DNA from: Hygrocybe punicea
Lineage: Eukaryota; Basidiomycota; Agaricomycetes; Agaricales; Hygrophoraceae
NCBI GenBank assembly: GCA_963556145.1
Contig: OY744462.1
Coordinates: 2,790,001-2,854,000 of the forward strand
Reading direction: 5' to 3'
DNA length: 64,000 nucleotides
Part shown: positions 11,676 to 23,061 of the stretch, piece by piece
Layout of the letters: the number at the start of each line of letters is the position of its first letter
Numbering within the stretch: the first letter of the stretch is position 1
Program-made: the position numbers and the translations under genes
The notes under the pieces: generated by a model
What the model was told of the DNA's origin: nothing
What the model saw: only the letters and a program-made list of their open reading frames with translations
The model's database searches: none

Positions 11676-12217
11676 TAAGGTGCATACCTGTGTCAAAGGT
11701 CACATCTGATTTATGTTGTGCAGCTTCCATCTGTAGTGCCTTTCCCAAGTTCATAAATCCCTCGAATGCAAGGGGAGGTACCGTGGGAAGGCTCCTGCCC
11801 TTCTCATTCTCCAATGTAGATTTACCAGGTGTTTCCTGTGATGAAGGGCCGTGGGACATGGGACCTGAATTATGTTGGCATGAGGACTGGACTCCCAGGT
11901 CATCCGTAAGTGTCATCTTGAATACTTCGCATACTAGGGCGTCCTCGACGTCGGTAGAATCCTGAATTGTGACAGGTTGGGAGGTCTACCAAGAGATGAT
12001 CATAATGTACCAGTAAATGAGACTTATTTGACGTTGTACCCACTGCAGCATGTGCATTATATTCATGCCTTCGCTTTTCATTAAAATCAACTGGCTTTCC
12101 ACCAGGTCCACAGATTGAGCAAGTACACAAGCAACTCATGAATCGAATATTGGAAAAGATCAAGTTGCGATTGGTTATATAGTGACAAACTGTGCTTGAC
12201 GATGGAGTTACAAGAGC

Positions 12218-12278
12218 AAGATAGTACAAGATAATAGTACAAGATAATAGTACAAGATAATAGTACAAGAATAATTAT
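12218..12278. repeat. Microsatellite, 12-bp unit
   Basis: The unit ATAGTACAAGATA-like is repeated about four to five times, inside the first intron of the CACTA transposase gene. Confidence 0.75.
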
Positions 12279-12653
12279 AATACGCGAGCGATACTTACGT
12301 CCTCCACGTGTCCCCACATTGGTCAATTTTGTTTGTGCATCCACTTTTTGATTAGATCTACTATTCTGTCTCTTCATCTTTCCAGCCTTGATATTCTGCG
12401 TGGTAAATAGAAATACCTTGAGCGTCTTCAAAAAGGGTGCAAACAAAATAGGCAAACAAGTTAATTCTAATCTAATTACTAGTATTTTTACAAAAAGCTC
12501 GCCTAGTGACTCCCTAGTGACTTCCTGCTGCAACCCTTAGTCGGATATGAAAACAGGAGTTGCAAGGTCGGAGTTCAAATGATATCTTGCTATCAATCTG
12601 CCATGCTCGTTCATGCAAGAAAAAAGTGACCCCCCTCTACCCAAGTTGGCCAA

Positions 12654-14268
12654 ATGGAACCAGCCCCAAATTTACCCAAAATCTCATACAAAAAATTTAA
12701 CCGCACGGATCGCATAATTGAATGGCTCAAAGATAATGTCAATGACCGTATTCTCCTGTTTTCTGACAATATCCAGGATGCATCCAAAGAGGGGAGGCGC
12801 GGGAAGAGCCCCAAAACCCATTACTACCGTAAAATTGCCGCTGCTATATCCGAACAAGACCCTGAGGAGAAGGAACACTATGTACAAGATCCAGACAGAT
12901 ATGCACGATCGGTGGAGAATCATATTCGAAGGCATGTGCATTTCCTAAATCTATGCTGCTTCCCTTATGATAACATTATTGTTAGTCTCAAAAATAAGTA
13001 TCGCGAGTTCAACAAAGCCTTAGGACAGTCAGGTGCTGGCATGCGATTCGAGGATATGCAGCAGGGCACTGAAACATACAATCTCGTTGGTGAGTATTAT
13101 TTTCAGCCCTAACATAACCATCACATGAAACTAATATACAACAGCTAAACTCTCAGAAGATTTTCCTCACTGGCAGAACTTGCATGGCTTCTGGTGAACA
13201 CTCCCAAACTTTAATCCCCATACACAGTCGGCTGAGCCCAATCAAGACCTTGCTGGCCAAGCAACAGATCTATTGTGAGGTGGAAACAACAAAGGCAAAG
13301 AGAGGGCCGACGATGACAATGGTTGGTGGTCTAGTGATTCACTGGACAGTGTTGGTGACGAAGAGAATAGTCAACTGGCCCATGATAGTCTGCCCCTGCC
13401 AGTGGGTGACAACCCACCCAGCTCTGGTTTCCCTTTGGTCAGCCTCCTCCCCCTACCCACTAGTCACGCTGGCAGCAGTGGCAGCGGCAGCAACACCCCC
13501 TGCACCCAAGGGCTCCTACCCCCACGTGGCTGTCCCCCTACCCCACCCCTCACATGGGGTCGTGGTCATGCCTCCTCTCCCCCTTCATTTGGTCGTGGCT
13601 CCTCCGCCCCTTTGTTTGGTCGTGGCTCCCCCACCCCTTCCTTCGGTTGCAGCTCCCCTGCCCCTTCATTTGGTCGCGGCTCCCCTGCCCCTTCATTTGG
13701 TCATGGCTCCCCTGCCCCATCACTTGGATGTAGCTCTCCTCGAGGACATTCATCAGGGACATCATTTTCCAGCCTTGCCAGCACCCCTTTAACCCCAGTA
13801 TCTGGGCCTTCAAGGTCACCACAAAAGCGCCTCCGCCATGAGACATTCGAGGAGACTAGTCGAATGATGATGGGTTTATATATTGTTATGGTAGATAAGA
13901 GGCTTGAGCAGCAGATTGTTGAACAGTCCGCTAAGCGTGCACAATATGAAAGTCGTATAGCAGCAGCAGCTAACGAACAGGAAACACAGCATCTGAAGGA
14001 GCAAGCTCGGATGATGGAGATGCAGCATCAGCAAGAGCGAGAGAAGGAAGCACACCAGCTGAAGATGTTGCAGGTCGCTCACCAGATGCGAATGGAGCAG
14101 CTACAACTCTCATTTGGTAATGCAAGGGTCGGTAACACAGTCACTCTTACTCCCACCGCTCATGCTTCCTCCACTACACAGGCGGTCAATCCTTTCCATC
14201 CAAATGCCGCTGACGATTCCAATACTTTCACACCACATGATCCTTTCACCAATTTCTTTGATAATTAA
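12654..14268 (+). pseudogene. Harbinger accessory protein, Myb/SANT-like
   Basis: The ATG at 12654 opens an exon with TDRIIEWLKDNVNDRILLFS and KTHYYRKIAAAISEQDPEE, a Myb/SANT-like DNA-binding domain of the kind paired with PIF transposases. An intron spans 13090-13144. The second exon continues with LSEDFPHWQNLHGFW and, from 13402, a Pro/Gly/Ser-rich repeat region (units like FGRGSPAPS) and a C-terminal coiled-coil-like segment rich in Gln and Glu (about 13860-14110). Two in-frame TGA codons interrupt the second exon, after HGFW and after ATDLL. In the family this protein binds element ends and brings the transposase to DNA. Confidence 0.75.
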
Positions 14269-14940
14269 TATTCGTCATGTACTGTACTTACTCTCAAATT
14301 GAGTTGTATTTTCCATCCATACCCGAAAAAAAAGTATAGTAATTGAGAGTAGCAAAATTATACATGACGTGTGGCTGAGTTATGTGGGCTATCAAACAGG
14401 TCATCCATCAACTTTTGGTGAAACAATACTCCGGGTGTATTTACCTCCACCTCATGCTGGAAGTCAGGTGGGAGGTATATATGTGCCGGATCCTCCTCTG
14501 GCTCGATGTGTTCAATGGAAACCCTTCCTAGATCCACCCATTCTTGCTCCTCATCATAGTGTAGACCCTCTTCAAGCTGGATGATCAAGTTGTGTAGAAT
14601 GAGACAACAAATAACCCAGAGGTTGACGAACTGGTGCATCTTGTGAGAAGAGATCTGGAAGCGGAGCTCCTTGAGAGACTGGAAGCAACCTTTGAGGAGT
14701 CCAATTGCATGCTCTGAGTGCACACAGACCTAATTAATTAACAAATTAAACCGTGAAATTTTACGAGAAAGAAACATGAACGCACCGTTGAAACAAATAA
14801 ATTGAATGTTCATTGATCGGCTGTCAGCTGGCTGTGAGCTGGAGCCTTGAAAGGTGATACGCTCCAAGTTTCGGATGGATATGCCGAATCGGCCCATAAC
14901 CACTCATCTGGCTCGAGATATAGCTCATGTTCTCTTGCAA

Positions 14941-15312
14941 TAGTGTTGCCACAGCTAAGCTAGCCTAGCCATGGCTAAATTAGCTGCAGCTAAAGCTAAG
15001 CTAATTCATGAAAAATGTCTTAGCCTTAGCCACTAGCCAAGTACTAGCTGCAGCTATGGCTAAGCTCAAGTCAGCTAAGCTAATGACTATTAGTCAGGTA
15101 TGATATCCTTTTTAGGTATTTCTAGGCTGTTCTGAGATGATATTATTTTTATCTTCCCTTAGCTTCAGCTACAGCTAAGCTAACTTTCTGAAATACTTTA
15201 GCCTTAGCCATTAGCTGGAGATTAGCCATTAGCTTAGCTGGCATCAGCTAAGCTAAAATCAGCTAAGCTAATGGCTAGTAGCCAGCTATTAGCCTTAGCT
15301 GTGGCAACACTA
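14941..15312. mobile_element. hAT-type MITE, 372 bp
   Basis: Terminal inverted repeats TAGTGTTGCCACAGCTAA and complement are perfect, flanked by the 8-bp duplication TCTTGCAA (14933-14940, 15313-15320). The interior is made of AGCTAAGCT/TTAGCC motifs on both strands. Eight-base duplications are diagnostic of hAT transposition. Confidence 0.92.
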
Positions 15313-16269
15313 TCTTGCAATGCATGTGCTTTGAAAGGCGTATGAGTCGTGGGCGCTGCCGGTGTGCCCAACTGAATAGTCTACAAATCCCAGGTTGTGG
15401 ATCAGGTTTACAAGCTACAGGAGTTAAAAAAAGTCAGCATTCCATCTTTGTAGTCGAGGTAGTGCAGTTACCTGGCAATTAAGGGAATACCATTGTTTCC
15501 TGTCATACCATGCTTCACCGTGCATTCCAGGCCGTTGGTAGAAAGGGAATGTGGTACCATCCATGCTGAGCTTTCCACCCCTCCACTCAGGGCAGGTGCG
15601 AATGCTGACGTAATCCTTTGATCATTCTGAGTCTACGGCAGAGGGTGGTCCAAAAACACTGTTGTGAAGAGAAAGAATAGCAATCATGGTCCGGTGTGTG
15701 CAATTTTCCACAGTGCCGGTGCACTTCCCAACCCACTCTGCGATATCCTCAGGGCCAGAACGATTTCCATAGTGTCCAGCTCGATTCAGGAACACAGCAA
15801 GTTGAGTAGCTGGGGAGAGTTGAGGGTTGTGTGAATTGTTGTAGTAAATAGGATGGTTGTGGATAAGTTCAACGAGTTTATCGAAGGTGTCAGGATTAAC
15901 GTGTATGGCTTTGCAGAATAAGTGGGGTCGGTGTACTCGGTGGTCATCAAGGAGCTGGATCTGGGGGGCCCGGGGGACTGGGGGTAGGCATTGGATCATC
16001 CAAGTCAAGTTGACCTCCTCAACTGTGGCCTGGAAGTGGCCCTCCCACCATAAAAAGAGGCGGTCGTCCATCTCCGAGAGGGTTGTTGCTGTTGAATTCA
16101 ATGACAAACTTGAATTTGCCGAAGCACCCAAGCTGGCAGAGCTTACGGAGCTCACAGAGCTGACCGAGCTTGCACTGCTGACTGAAGAAATGCTGGATGG
16201 GGAGTGGCAGTGGGGAGTAGTGTCGCCAGATAAAGAATCGGGATCGAAGTTGAAGTCCTCATCAAAGAT

Positions 16270-17529
16270 TAGTGTTGGGGAAGTTCGGTTTGGTCCGGTT
16301 TGGGGCCTTTTTGCCCAAACCGGAAACCAAATGGTCCGGTTTCCACCCCAAAATCTCCAAACCGGACCGAAACCGATGCAAACGGTTTGCATCAGTTTGG
16401 TTTCGGTCCAAACGCGGTCTGAACCGCGTTTGGCTAGTGGCCAGTCCCCCTGCACCATTCTGACCTTGCAACAGTGCTGCGCACGTCAATTGACGTGGCC
16501 AGCCTGCTTGCGAGGTGGGATTGGGGTGCTGGGGTGCTGGCACACCCTGCGCCAGCATTGAGCCGCACGCAGGCCTCTCCGTGGGTGTCCTGACGTGTCA
16601 CATGCGTTGTACATGCGGTGGCGGGTTGACCGTTTTCGATGGACGCGTGATGGTGGTGGTGGTGCCCCACACGTCATACGCGTTGTGCACGCGACGACGG
16701 CCGGGTTGCAGCCGCTTTGGTTGTTTTTGGCGGACACATGGTGGTGGTGGCATAGGAGCGTCTTCGCGTGGGTGTCCAGATGCGTCATACGCGTTGTACA
16801 CGCGACGACGGCCGGGTTGACCCCGCCTTGGCCTTCCTCGGTGGTGTTGGTGTTGCGTGGTGGTGATGGTGGTAGTGTTGCATGGTGGTGATGGTATTCT
16901 GTGATATACAAATAAAATCAGTGAAAAAATCAATAAAAATACGTACCACGAAGGAGTGGGGGTGGATGCACCACCCCCCGCTGCTCGATAACTGCCACTC
17001 CACCCCGTTCACGTTCGTTTGCGTGCGTGCGCGTTGGAGGCGTTGGCGTGTCCGGTGCAGCGTTGATCGCTGCTGTCGTGGTTGTGGCCGTCATGGTGGC
17101 AGTCGCTGTCATTGCCGTCGTGGTGGTGGTGATGGTGATGGTGGTGATGGTGGTGTGCGTCAACCTGTAATGTGTTAATGCGTTAGTTAAGTTCGAATAA
17201 ATATAAATAAAAATTATACGAGGGTGGCAGGGAGTACCCCGCTGCCCGTTTTGTCGACCTCGGGTGCTCCATCATCCTTGTTTGGCGTACATCAGGGGTG
17301 TTGTTGGTGGGGGTTGGTGAATTTGGGTGACTTTCGAAGTCAGCCAAGTAATGTCAGTTTGCGGTTCAAACTGAGTTTGAAACCGTTTCGGCCCGTGGCC
17401 AAAGCTCCAAACCGGAGACTGAACGGTTCGGTCTCAGCCGAAATTTCCCAAACCGAAACCGAAACCGGCGGTTTCGGTTCGGTCTAAACCGGGTTTGGGT
17501 CGGTCTGAGACCAAACTTCCCCAACACTA
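16270..17529. mobile_element. hAT-type non-autonomous element, 1,260 bp
   Basis: Ends TAGTGTTGGGGAAGTT...AACTTCCCCAACACTA, flanked by TCAAAGAT (16262-16269, 17530-17537). Subterminal DNA on both sides consists of repeated AAACCGGTT/GGTTCGG motifs. The middle is GC-rich with CATACGCGTTG repeats and TGGTGGTGATGG runs. It disrupts the Harbinger transposase; excision rejoins MADIF to DEDFNF in frame. Confidence 0.92.
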
Positions 17530-17749
17530 TCAAAGATATCTGCCATGAGTGCCTGTAGGCGGACCTCCTCCACTGAGTGATGGGCCCGATAAAGTTGTTG
17601 AAGAATTTGCTGTCGTTTGGGGATACGAGGGGGCATATCAATGTCATGTATAACCTTAATTAGAAAATATATCGTTTATTTTGAACTCCGGAGCATGACT
17701 AAGGGTTGCAGCAGGAAGTCACTAGGGAGTCACTAGTCACTAGGCGAGC

Positions 17750-17782
17750 TTTGAAAAATTAACAGCATGAGCAGTAGATATC
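17750..17782. other. Spacer between Harbinger end and F-box gene
   Basis: Short spacer; nothing recognised. Confidence 0.4.
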
Positions 17783-18917
17783 CTAGAGGCGACTACAATT
17801 GAAGGAAATGTACACTGAGTGTTTGGGGAAAGCACGTCCTTGTCTCACCAAATCTGCAAATCTTTTCAAGCTTGATAGCCGGTCTGAGCCATCTGAGCCA
17901 TCATATAATGTGACAACATCCAGTTCAGGAAACAAGGATATCCATCGGAGGCAACCAGTCTGTGGAAAGGAATGGAGGTCCATGATCACAACAGGTTGCC
18001 AAGAAACTAACTCACCAGGATGTCATCGTCAAACTCGAAGTCATCGTTTGAGAACAATAAGATCCTCAAGCAGCCCAGCAAAGCTTTGAAACCGACTTGC
18101 TGGATGTCAAAACTGAGCACGGATGTGGCCACATCGACAGGAATGGTAATGGATAATTCATTGAGCTGGTCGCATGCTGGATGTTCAAGAATGTTGTTGA
18201 CCGACTTGAAGGTAAGTCCATCAGGACTGGGGTAAATTGTCAGCCTTTCAAGTTCAGGTGGAGGGGAGAGACCGGTTAATAACGGCTCGAGGACATGAGG
18301 CGGACTGAATAAATCATGAAGATCCGATAAAAACAGCCAAGGCGACAACGTAACATTGTCAGTTTGGGATATTTCCGGTGATGTGATGTGTAGTTGCTGG
18401 ACGCGAATGTGACAGGACAGGAAAGCTACGATCAACACCATTGGTGCATCGCCAGAGACATTGAATCTGACAAGAGTTGGGATATTGATCTGTCGTAGGA
18501 ATTGTTGCCAATGATTGGACCACATCTTGAGTGATGAGACATCCAACGCAGTCAAGTTGGTCGCATTGAGGACGGTGATAGTCCATGGCCTGAACTGACT
18601 CATCAGGAGGCCCATAGACATCTGGAGCGTGCTGAAATAAAACGGGCACTGATTTTTTGAGATCCAACTATTTGGCGTCATGCGAGGAACATTGACAAGT
18701 GGGAATTTGGTAGGTGCGCCTGGAAAAGAGATGGATAGATCCTGGCATCCTCTCACGTTCTGCAACATGGCCAAGCTTGCCTCGATAAGGTGGAAGGGAA
18801 GACAAATTGAAAGATAGCGAGTGAAAATCAAGGAATGGCATGTTTTGAAGAAAGCTCTGATGCAGTGGGTTTGCACATCGGCGACAGACTGGAGTGATGA
18901 GAACTGTAGGAAAAAGC
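17783..18917 (-). pseudogene. F-box/LRR-like protein, 3' part
   Basis: The minus frame from 18917 reads FFLQFSSLQSVADVQTHC, HSLIFTRYLSICLPFHLIE, then a long region of leucine-rich irregular repeats (for example VQQLHITSPEIS and PELERLTIYPSPDGLTF) to FDDDIL at 18010. A GTGAGT intron (about 18009-17947) leads to a last exon TGCLRWISLFPELDVVTLYD ending in a stop at 17783. This is the C-terminal substrate-binding half of an F-box protein of the type abundant in Agaricomycetes. The F-box half is at 32416-32658 on the other strand. At the nucleotide level, ...AAACTGGACAGC there joins TTTTTCCTACAG here with no frame change. Such proteins recruit targets to SCF ubiquitin ligases. Confidence 0.82.
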
Positions 18918-19749
18918 TGATATGCAGCACACGTCCCTAAGCACGGAAACCTTCTATTGGACCAATTCTAGCCTCGGACATGCTGCGATTCATTGCGAAA
19001 TATCCCAATTTATATGTATCTCCACTGCGATGCGACTGCAATATGCGCGCGATACGGGTGATAATTTGACATTACGGCGATTTTCTTCGGAGCTCTTCGG
19101 CCCCCTTCGGAAACATATTTCGAGCCTCTCCGACATCATCCACGCTTATACCATTCACCCTATTCCATTCCGATTCCGTTCCGGTTCCAGGGAAGTCTTT
19201 ATGCGACATGTTTCACTTATTTCAAACATTATAGCTCCTATCCTCTAGATATTTTGAAAATTGCTTCGCATGGTGCTATACCTTTTATTTCAGTTCTATT
19301 TCATCCCTATTGCACCATAGTTCCGTCGCGCACCGTCTATTTGTCTTGCCTTCTTCACCCTGTATTGTCCTAACAACCAACTTTGCATAAATACCCCCTA
19401 TAGTTTACATACTAGAGAGACGTCTTGTATACCCCCGATTCCAGTCTATCATATCACCTCTTTACTGCGCTGTCCATGCGATAGCTCCGCTATGCTCTAT
19501 TAAACTTTGCGTTCCTTCTATAAAGTGCTACATATATGCCGAAAACATCGCCGACTGTTTCGCACACGCCACGCACATTGTGCACATTGCGCACATTGCG
19601 CACATCGGAAACATCATCGCCACTATCCAGAGCACCTCTGAGTATTTTTATTAACCTTTTGGATTGAGATTGAACCCCTCAGAATTCGTACAGCACTGTG
19701 GTAGAGTTGGTATTTGATTCCGTGCACATTACCGCAGTGCACCCTTTCA
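18918..19749 (+). mobile_element. Solo LTR a, 832 bp
   Basis: Begins TGATATGCAG and ends GCACCCTTTCA, with TG...CA termini. It matches 32659-33499 in inverted orientation over its whole length at high identity. Its two 4-bp flanks (AAGC at left, CTGA at right) do not match each other, but each matches one flank of the other copy (one mismatch each), as expected after recombination between the two copies. Confidence 0.82.
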
Positions 19750-20098
19750 CTGAACGTGGTAGAAACACGATGTAAGATGGGAGCATCGATGACAAGAACA
19801 GACGTGCAAAATGGTTGAATTGGCAAGAGAAAAAAACATTGAATGCGGCATTCTGTGAAGGAGTGTATATTGCCAGGAGTGTGTAACTATTCTACCGAAT
19901 CTGGTCCGCTGACCGCTGGTTCTGTGTAAACTTGGTGAGGCTGGAAGACTAGTAGACGATCAAAGATAGCCTTACCGCACCTGTAGCCAGCTTTTATCTG
20001 TTGCCATTGCCACTGCTGCTGCTTTTCTCGTGGTGCTCACACATACAAAAAAAAAACTACAGTGTTGTTTACTATCGAGTACCATACAAACTTTTGTG
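19750..20098 (-). pseudogene. Unidentified gene fragment next to LTR a
   Basis: The minus frame contains TSVLVIDAPILHRVSTTF running up to the LTR edge. After undoing the LTR inversion this joins sequence at 33500 that begins with a GTAAGC splice donor, suggesting an exon end. No family recognised and no other signal in the stretch. Confidence 0.3.
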
Positions 20099-20101
20099 TC
20101 A

Positions 20102-23056
20102 GCTATCCACGACGAACCGCTGCAGCCTGCATTTCAAAATGTAAGCAGGTGAACACACCAGCAATCGACGACGTACCAGCTTCGGAATAGGTTCATCGGG
20201 TTTCGCGGCAAGTTGTTTCTGTTCATAACTTTTGAGATTGCGATACCAATCTTCGTTGTACCAATTGCGTGGTAGGCCAAATACTGGCGCTCTGCTTTTG
20301 TCTATCCTTGCTGCAACATGTTCACGACTGAGTGCAGCATTACGACGATGTGATGGCGAGTTTGGTTGTAGACCCAAAATGGGAATCTACGAAAAGGGTG
20401 ATCAGCTAAAAAGTGATCAGAGGAGTTTAGTGTCTTTGTAGTGTCTAGTCAATCCAACCTGAATCCGGGGTTCCGGATCAGAGGGGAAGTGAAGAGAGTG
20501 GAGTACGAAGACTGATGAGACGATACGAAGCGAGGATTAAGAAATAGAACTGAAGGGATGCAATATGATATGGTGGGATGTAATAATTTGGTGGGATATA
20601 TGATATATGATATGGTTGTAATATAAGGGTACATCTTTTATACTACTGGGAGAGATCCTGTGCTGTAGTAACTATGTACTACAACCGAAGGCTGTAACTG
20701 ATAGGAATGGAGTGGAGCGGAGTATAGGAGGAATGGTGCTATGTACTAAGTAACGGGAAACGAAGATATATCATATGTAACTATATACGTACTAATTCCG
20801 GGTCGTTAGAGACATCGCATCTTGAGTAGGAACGATTCCGGAGGCGGAATCCAGAGCGGAATCGACAGAAAGGACTGGAATCGGGCGGAATCGACGATAC
20901 CTGAATGGGAATGGACGGGGACGAAGTGGGATATGAAGAGGATTCGGGTCCAGATGGCCCGGAGCCTCTACAACGACGTTGAAGGATGGCATTGAAGGGG
21001 ACATTTTCATATGTCTCGACCACAGTCCAGAGTGTCGAGATCATTGGGTTCATCCACTCGATTGAAACACATCGGACCTTCTTGCAATCCCGATCATTCC
21101 ATCTCCTTGGCCTTGGCATCTCCGGTTCACTCTCATCGGAGCTCATCCCTGCAATATCGAGGCGACGGAGAATGTTGCCGATGTGGGACCAGGTTTCAGG
21201 ATCTCTGTCCTGGTTGAGTTTGATGATCTGCGAGCGTCGCTCATACGTCTGTAGACGACATTAGCATTGCAGAAATCATATAGTAAAAATAAGACAGACT
21301 CCTTTCCTCCGACCATATCTTCGCTTGCGCATCAAGTCTTGTATTGGCATTTGTTGGATATGAGCAAGCAATGCTTCGTCAATTGTTTCTGACGCTACAC
21401 GTTCTTGATACGCTCTGGTGGAAACCAGAGCAAGCTTTATCTGAACAAATTGGATGATCAAAGATATCGTGATCGTCTTCTGATCGTATTTCACTGCAGG
21501 ATAATCACCCCATTGGACGTTTTCAAGGAAGGTTTCAGTGATGAAACCAATCGCCATCTCGTTCCACTGAGAATTATAAAGGGAAGCATTCCAGTCCAAC
21601 TTGATGTTGTTGCAGTCCAGAACAGGATGGCCCTCATGCTCAAAGGCTTTGATGACTGCTTGAGGGACTTGTTCGGGCATTGGATCTGCCTGAGAGGGGA
21701 GCAGAGCTTTCTGTCAGAGAAAATCTCACAAAGCACTCTACGTACCTGGCATCAAAACAGGGACACTAGATTTGATAAGAAATTGGTGTACATGAAGAAA
21801 ATTGACAGCTCCCCTCGGACCCCTCTTCCTCTTTGGCTTGGATTTATAGACATAATTCTCTTCTTCGTCGGAGTCGGAGTCAGACTCCACGTTGTCTTGC
21901 GCCTTGCCCTTGCCCTTGCCCTTGCCCTTGCCCTTGCCCTTGCCTTTGCCTTTACAAGCGCACTTCAAAGGGAATGTCTCAACAAACTTGTGGAGTGCTC
22001 GATCTGCAGAAGATTCAAGTGCTTCATCTATATTGGAATGAAGAGCATGCTGCACGGTGTCTTCTAGAAATTGTGCAACGTCTTGCAAGCCAGCGAAATT
22101 TGGAACACTAGGGTTTTGATGAGCCAGCACGGTTTGTGCCGCAATGGGCACAACATTAGAAGAATTCTCGTTCAAAGAAGAGGGATAATGAACTGGGGTG
22201 GTTTGTGTCGCTGTGGACATGGCATTTGAGGGTTTTCCAGATGTTGTGGTGGGTTGTGATGGGAAACGGGTATTGGACGGTGTATGCTGAACGTTTTGGT
22301 CCAGTCCTTTGGGTTGGGAACTGTCTATGGTCATTTCCGTGTCCTTATCCATGACGTTGACATGTTGTGTGGATGGTCTTGGTGCAGCTAGTGCTGCAGG
22401 GACCATATCAGGTGGGGTGTGCTCTTCGGACATATTCACGTCGACGTTTGATGCCAAGCCGCAGTGAATGTGACAAGAGTAGTTGTCTGGCACAGGTCTG
22501 GCCAATACATGGATTGGGAGGGCCGTTGCAGGAGAAATGCTCTGCGCAGAATTTTGCATCGGCGCAATGGATGTGGATGCATTAGGCGTTGGTGGAGTGA
22601 TTATAAGTGGATTGGTAGATGGTGCAGGTAAGTATAGCGGTGACGCCTGTGAGTCGTTTGAAGGGGCTGGAAAAGCTGTTGCAGGAGGAATCTGCTGGGT
22701 AGAGTTTTGCATTGGCACGTTGAGAGTGATGGGCGGATGGAGGATGCACAAGTTGTTGCCAAAAGTGGGTCGGTGGGCGCAGACGTCAGTTCATGAGCAA
22801 TAACCTCCAAAGATCCTTCAGAAGCTATGGGCATAATTTCTGAAGTGCGCTGCGAAGCCGATGGAACCTACAGATTACTAGTGTGAGCAAGCTATCCGAG
22901 GTTGAGGTAGCCTACTGACCAAAGGAGAATGGCAGAGGATAGTCGGTTGGATTACAGGAGGCACAGCTTCCCATACTTTGTCCGGATCCCCCTCCTTAAC
23001 AGTACGAGGACGGTCCAGGAGTTCACGATACTTGTAGCCTTTATACAAGTGTCAAT
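20102..23056 (-). pseudogene. Multi-exon gene of unknown function with poly-(Gly-Lys) tract
   Basis: From 23045 downward: an exon YKGYKYRELLDRPRTVKEGD to PVIQPTILCHSPL; an intron; a Pro/Ser/Thr-rich region (22834-22050) with a frame change near 22750; QDVAQFLEDTVQHALHSNID; a (GK)n tract coded by CCCTTG hexamers (about 21900-21955) followed by an acidic patch; KAFEHEGHPVLDCNNIKLDW; then DPETWSHIGNILRRLDIAGM, SSDESEPEMPRPRRW, and finally GLPRNWYNEDWYRNLKSYEQ. The SSDESE-to-WY arrangement occurs in a multi-copy Agaricomycete family of unknown role. The end is near 20105. The 5' end is separated by the LTR retrotransposon at 23062; a likely continuation (WTFETGTGKLAEPIAHATW, minus) is at 29394-29460. 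Confidence 0.6.
21898..21956. repeat. CCCTTG hexanucleotide microsatellite in coding sequence
   Basis: About nine CCCTTG/CCTTTG units encode alternating Lys and Gly on the minus strand. The in-frame unit length means copy changes would keep the frame. Confidence 0.85.
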
Positions 23057-23061
23057 GATAA

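Larger units (their letters stand above)
4010..12377 (-). pseudogene. CACTA/Tnp2-type transposase gene, interrupted by two elements
   Basis: A likely start is the ATG at 12377 (MKRQNSRSNQKVDAQTK), followed by a GTAAGT intron and a cysteine-rich segment LCTCSICGPGGKPVDFN typical of the N-terminus of fungal Tnp2 proteins. After a Ser/Pro-rich exon (11916-11690) comes an intron that carries a foldback MITE. The long exon 10786-8945 holds CPKCFALY, then the hallmark VVVDGMHNLFLGLVQFHH of CACTA transposases. The chain breaks at 8944 (TLLLAT) and resumes at 5047 (AIHWAMSHKTSQVHVNNYMR), with MKLHPNHHAAMHLGPQLL and GWWTFPFERMIGLLQ, ending at a TAG at 4010. Excising the 5048-8940 insertion and one CCGT copy restores the frame exactly. 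The family moves DNA by DDE chemistry; this copy is split, so inactive. No CACTA termini were identified. Confidence 0.88.
14358..17636 (-). pseudogene. Harbinger DDE transposase, interrupted by two MITEs
   Basis: Start ATG at 17636 (MPPRIPKRQQILQQLYRAHH). The frame runs into a 1,260-bp MITE at 17529 and resumes at 16269 as DEDFNFDPDSLSGD, a Ser-rich linker, then FCKAIHVNPDTFDKLVELIH and FLNRAGHYGNRSGPEDIAEW. A TGA at about 15620 follows SAVDSE, after which the frame continues with DYVSIRTCPEWRGGKLSMDG. The DDE_4 acidic residues are all visible: D in MDGTTFPFY, D in GSAHDSYAF and E in HSEHAIGLLKGCF. One intron (about 15420-15475) and a second MITE (14941-15312) lie between. The stop is at 14358. 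Catalytic core complete in outline, but nonsense mutation and insertions make it inactive. Confidence 0.82.
12497..17749. mobile_element. PIF/Harbinger-type DNA transposon with two genes
   Basis: Inverted ends GCTCGCCTAGTGAC...CAACCCTTAGTC lie at 12497-12542 and 17697-17749; the right copy has one extra TAGTGAC unit. Inside are a Myb/SANT-like accessory gene (plus) and a DDE transposase gene (minus), converging at about 14300. This two-gene layout is characteristic of Harbinger elements. The exact outer tip and its 3-bp target duplication are unclear because similar A/T-rich sequence continues on both sides. Both genes carry nonsense codons and the transposase holds two MITEs, so it is inactive. 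Confidence 0.82.

Noticed and set aside
13184..13792. 202-codon plus frame rich in Pro/His/Leu
   Set aside because: It is the second frame of the repeat-rich part of the Myb-like gene, whose Gly/Ser/Pro frame continues into a coiled-coil-like end.
15857..16561. 234-codon plus frame in the Harbinger element
   Set aside because: It is the shadow of the DDE transposase exon and runs into a MITE end.
18918..19749. LTR a considered as an independent insertion with its own target duplication
   Set aside because: Its flanks do not match each other, but do match those of the inverted copy at 32659.
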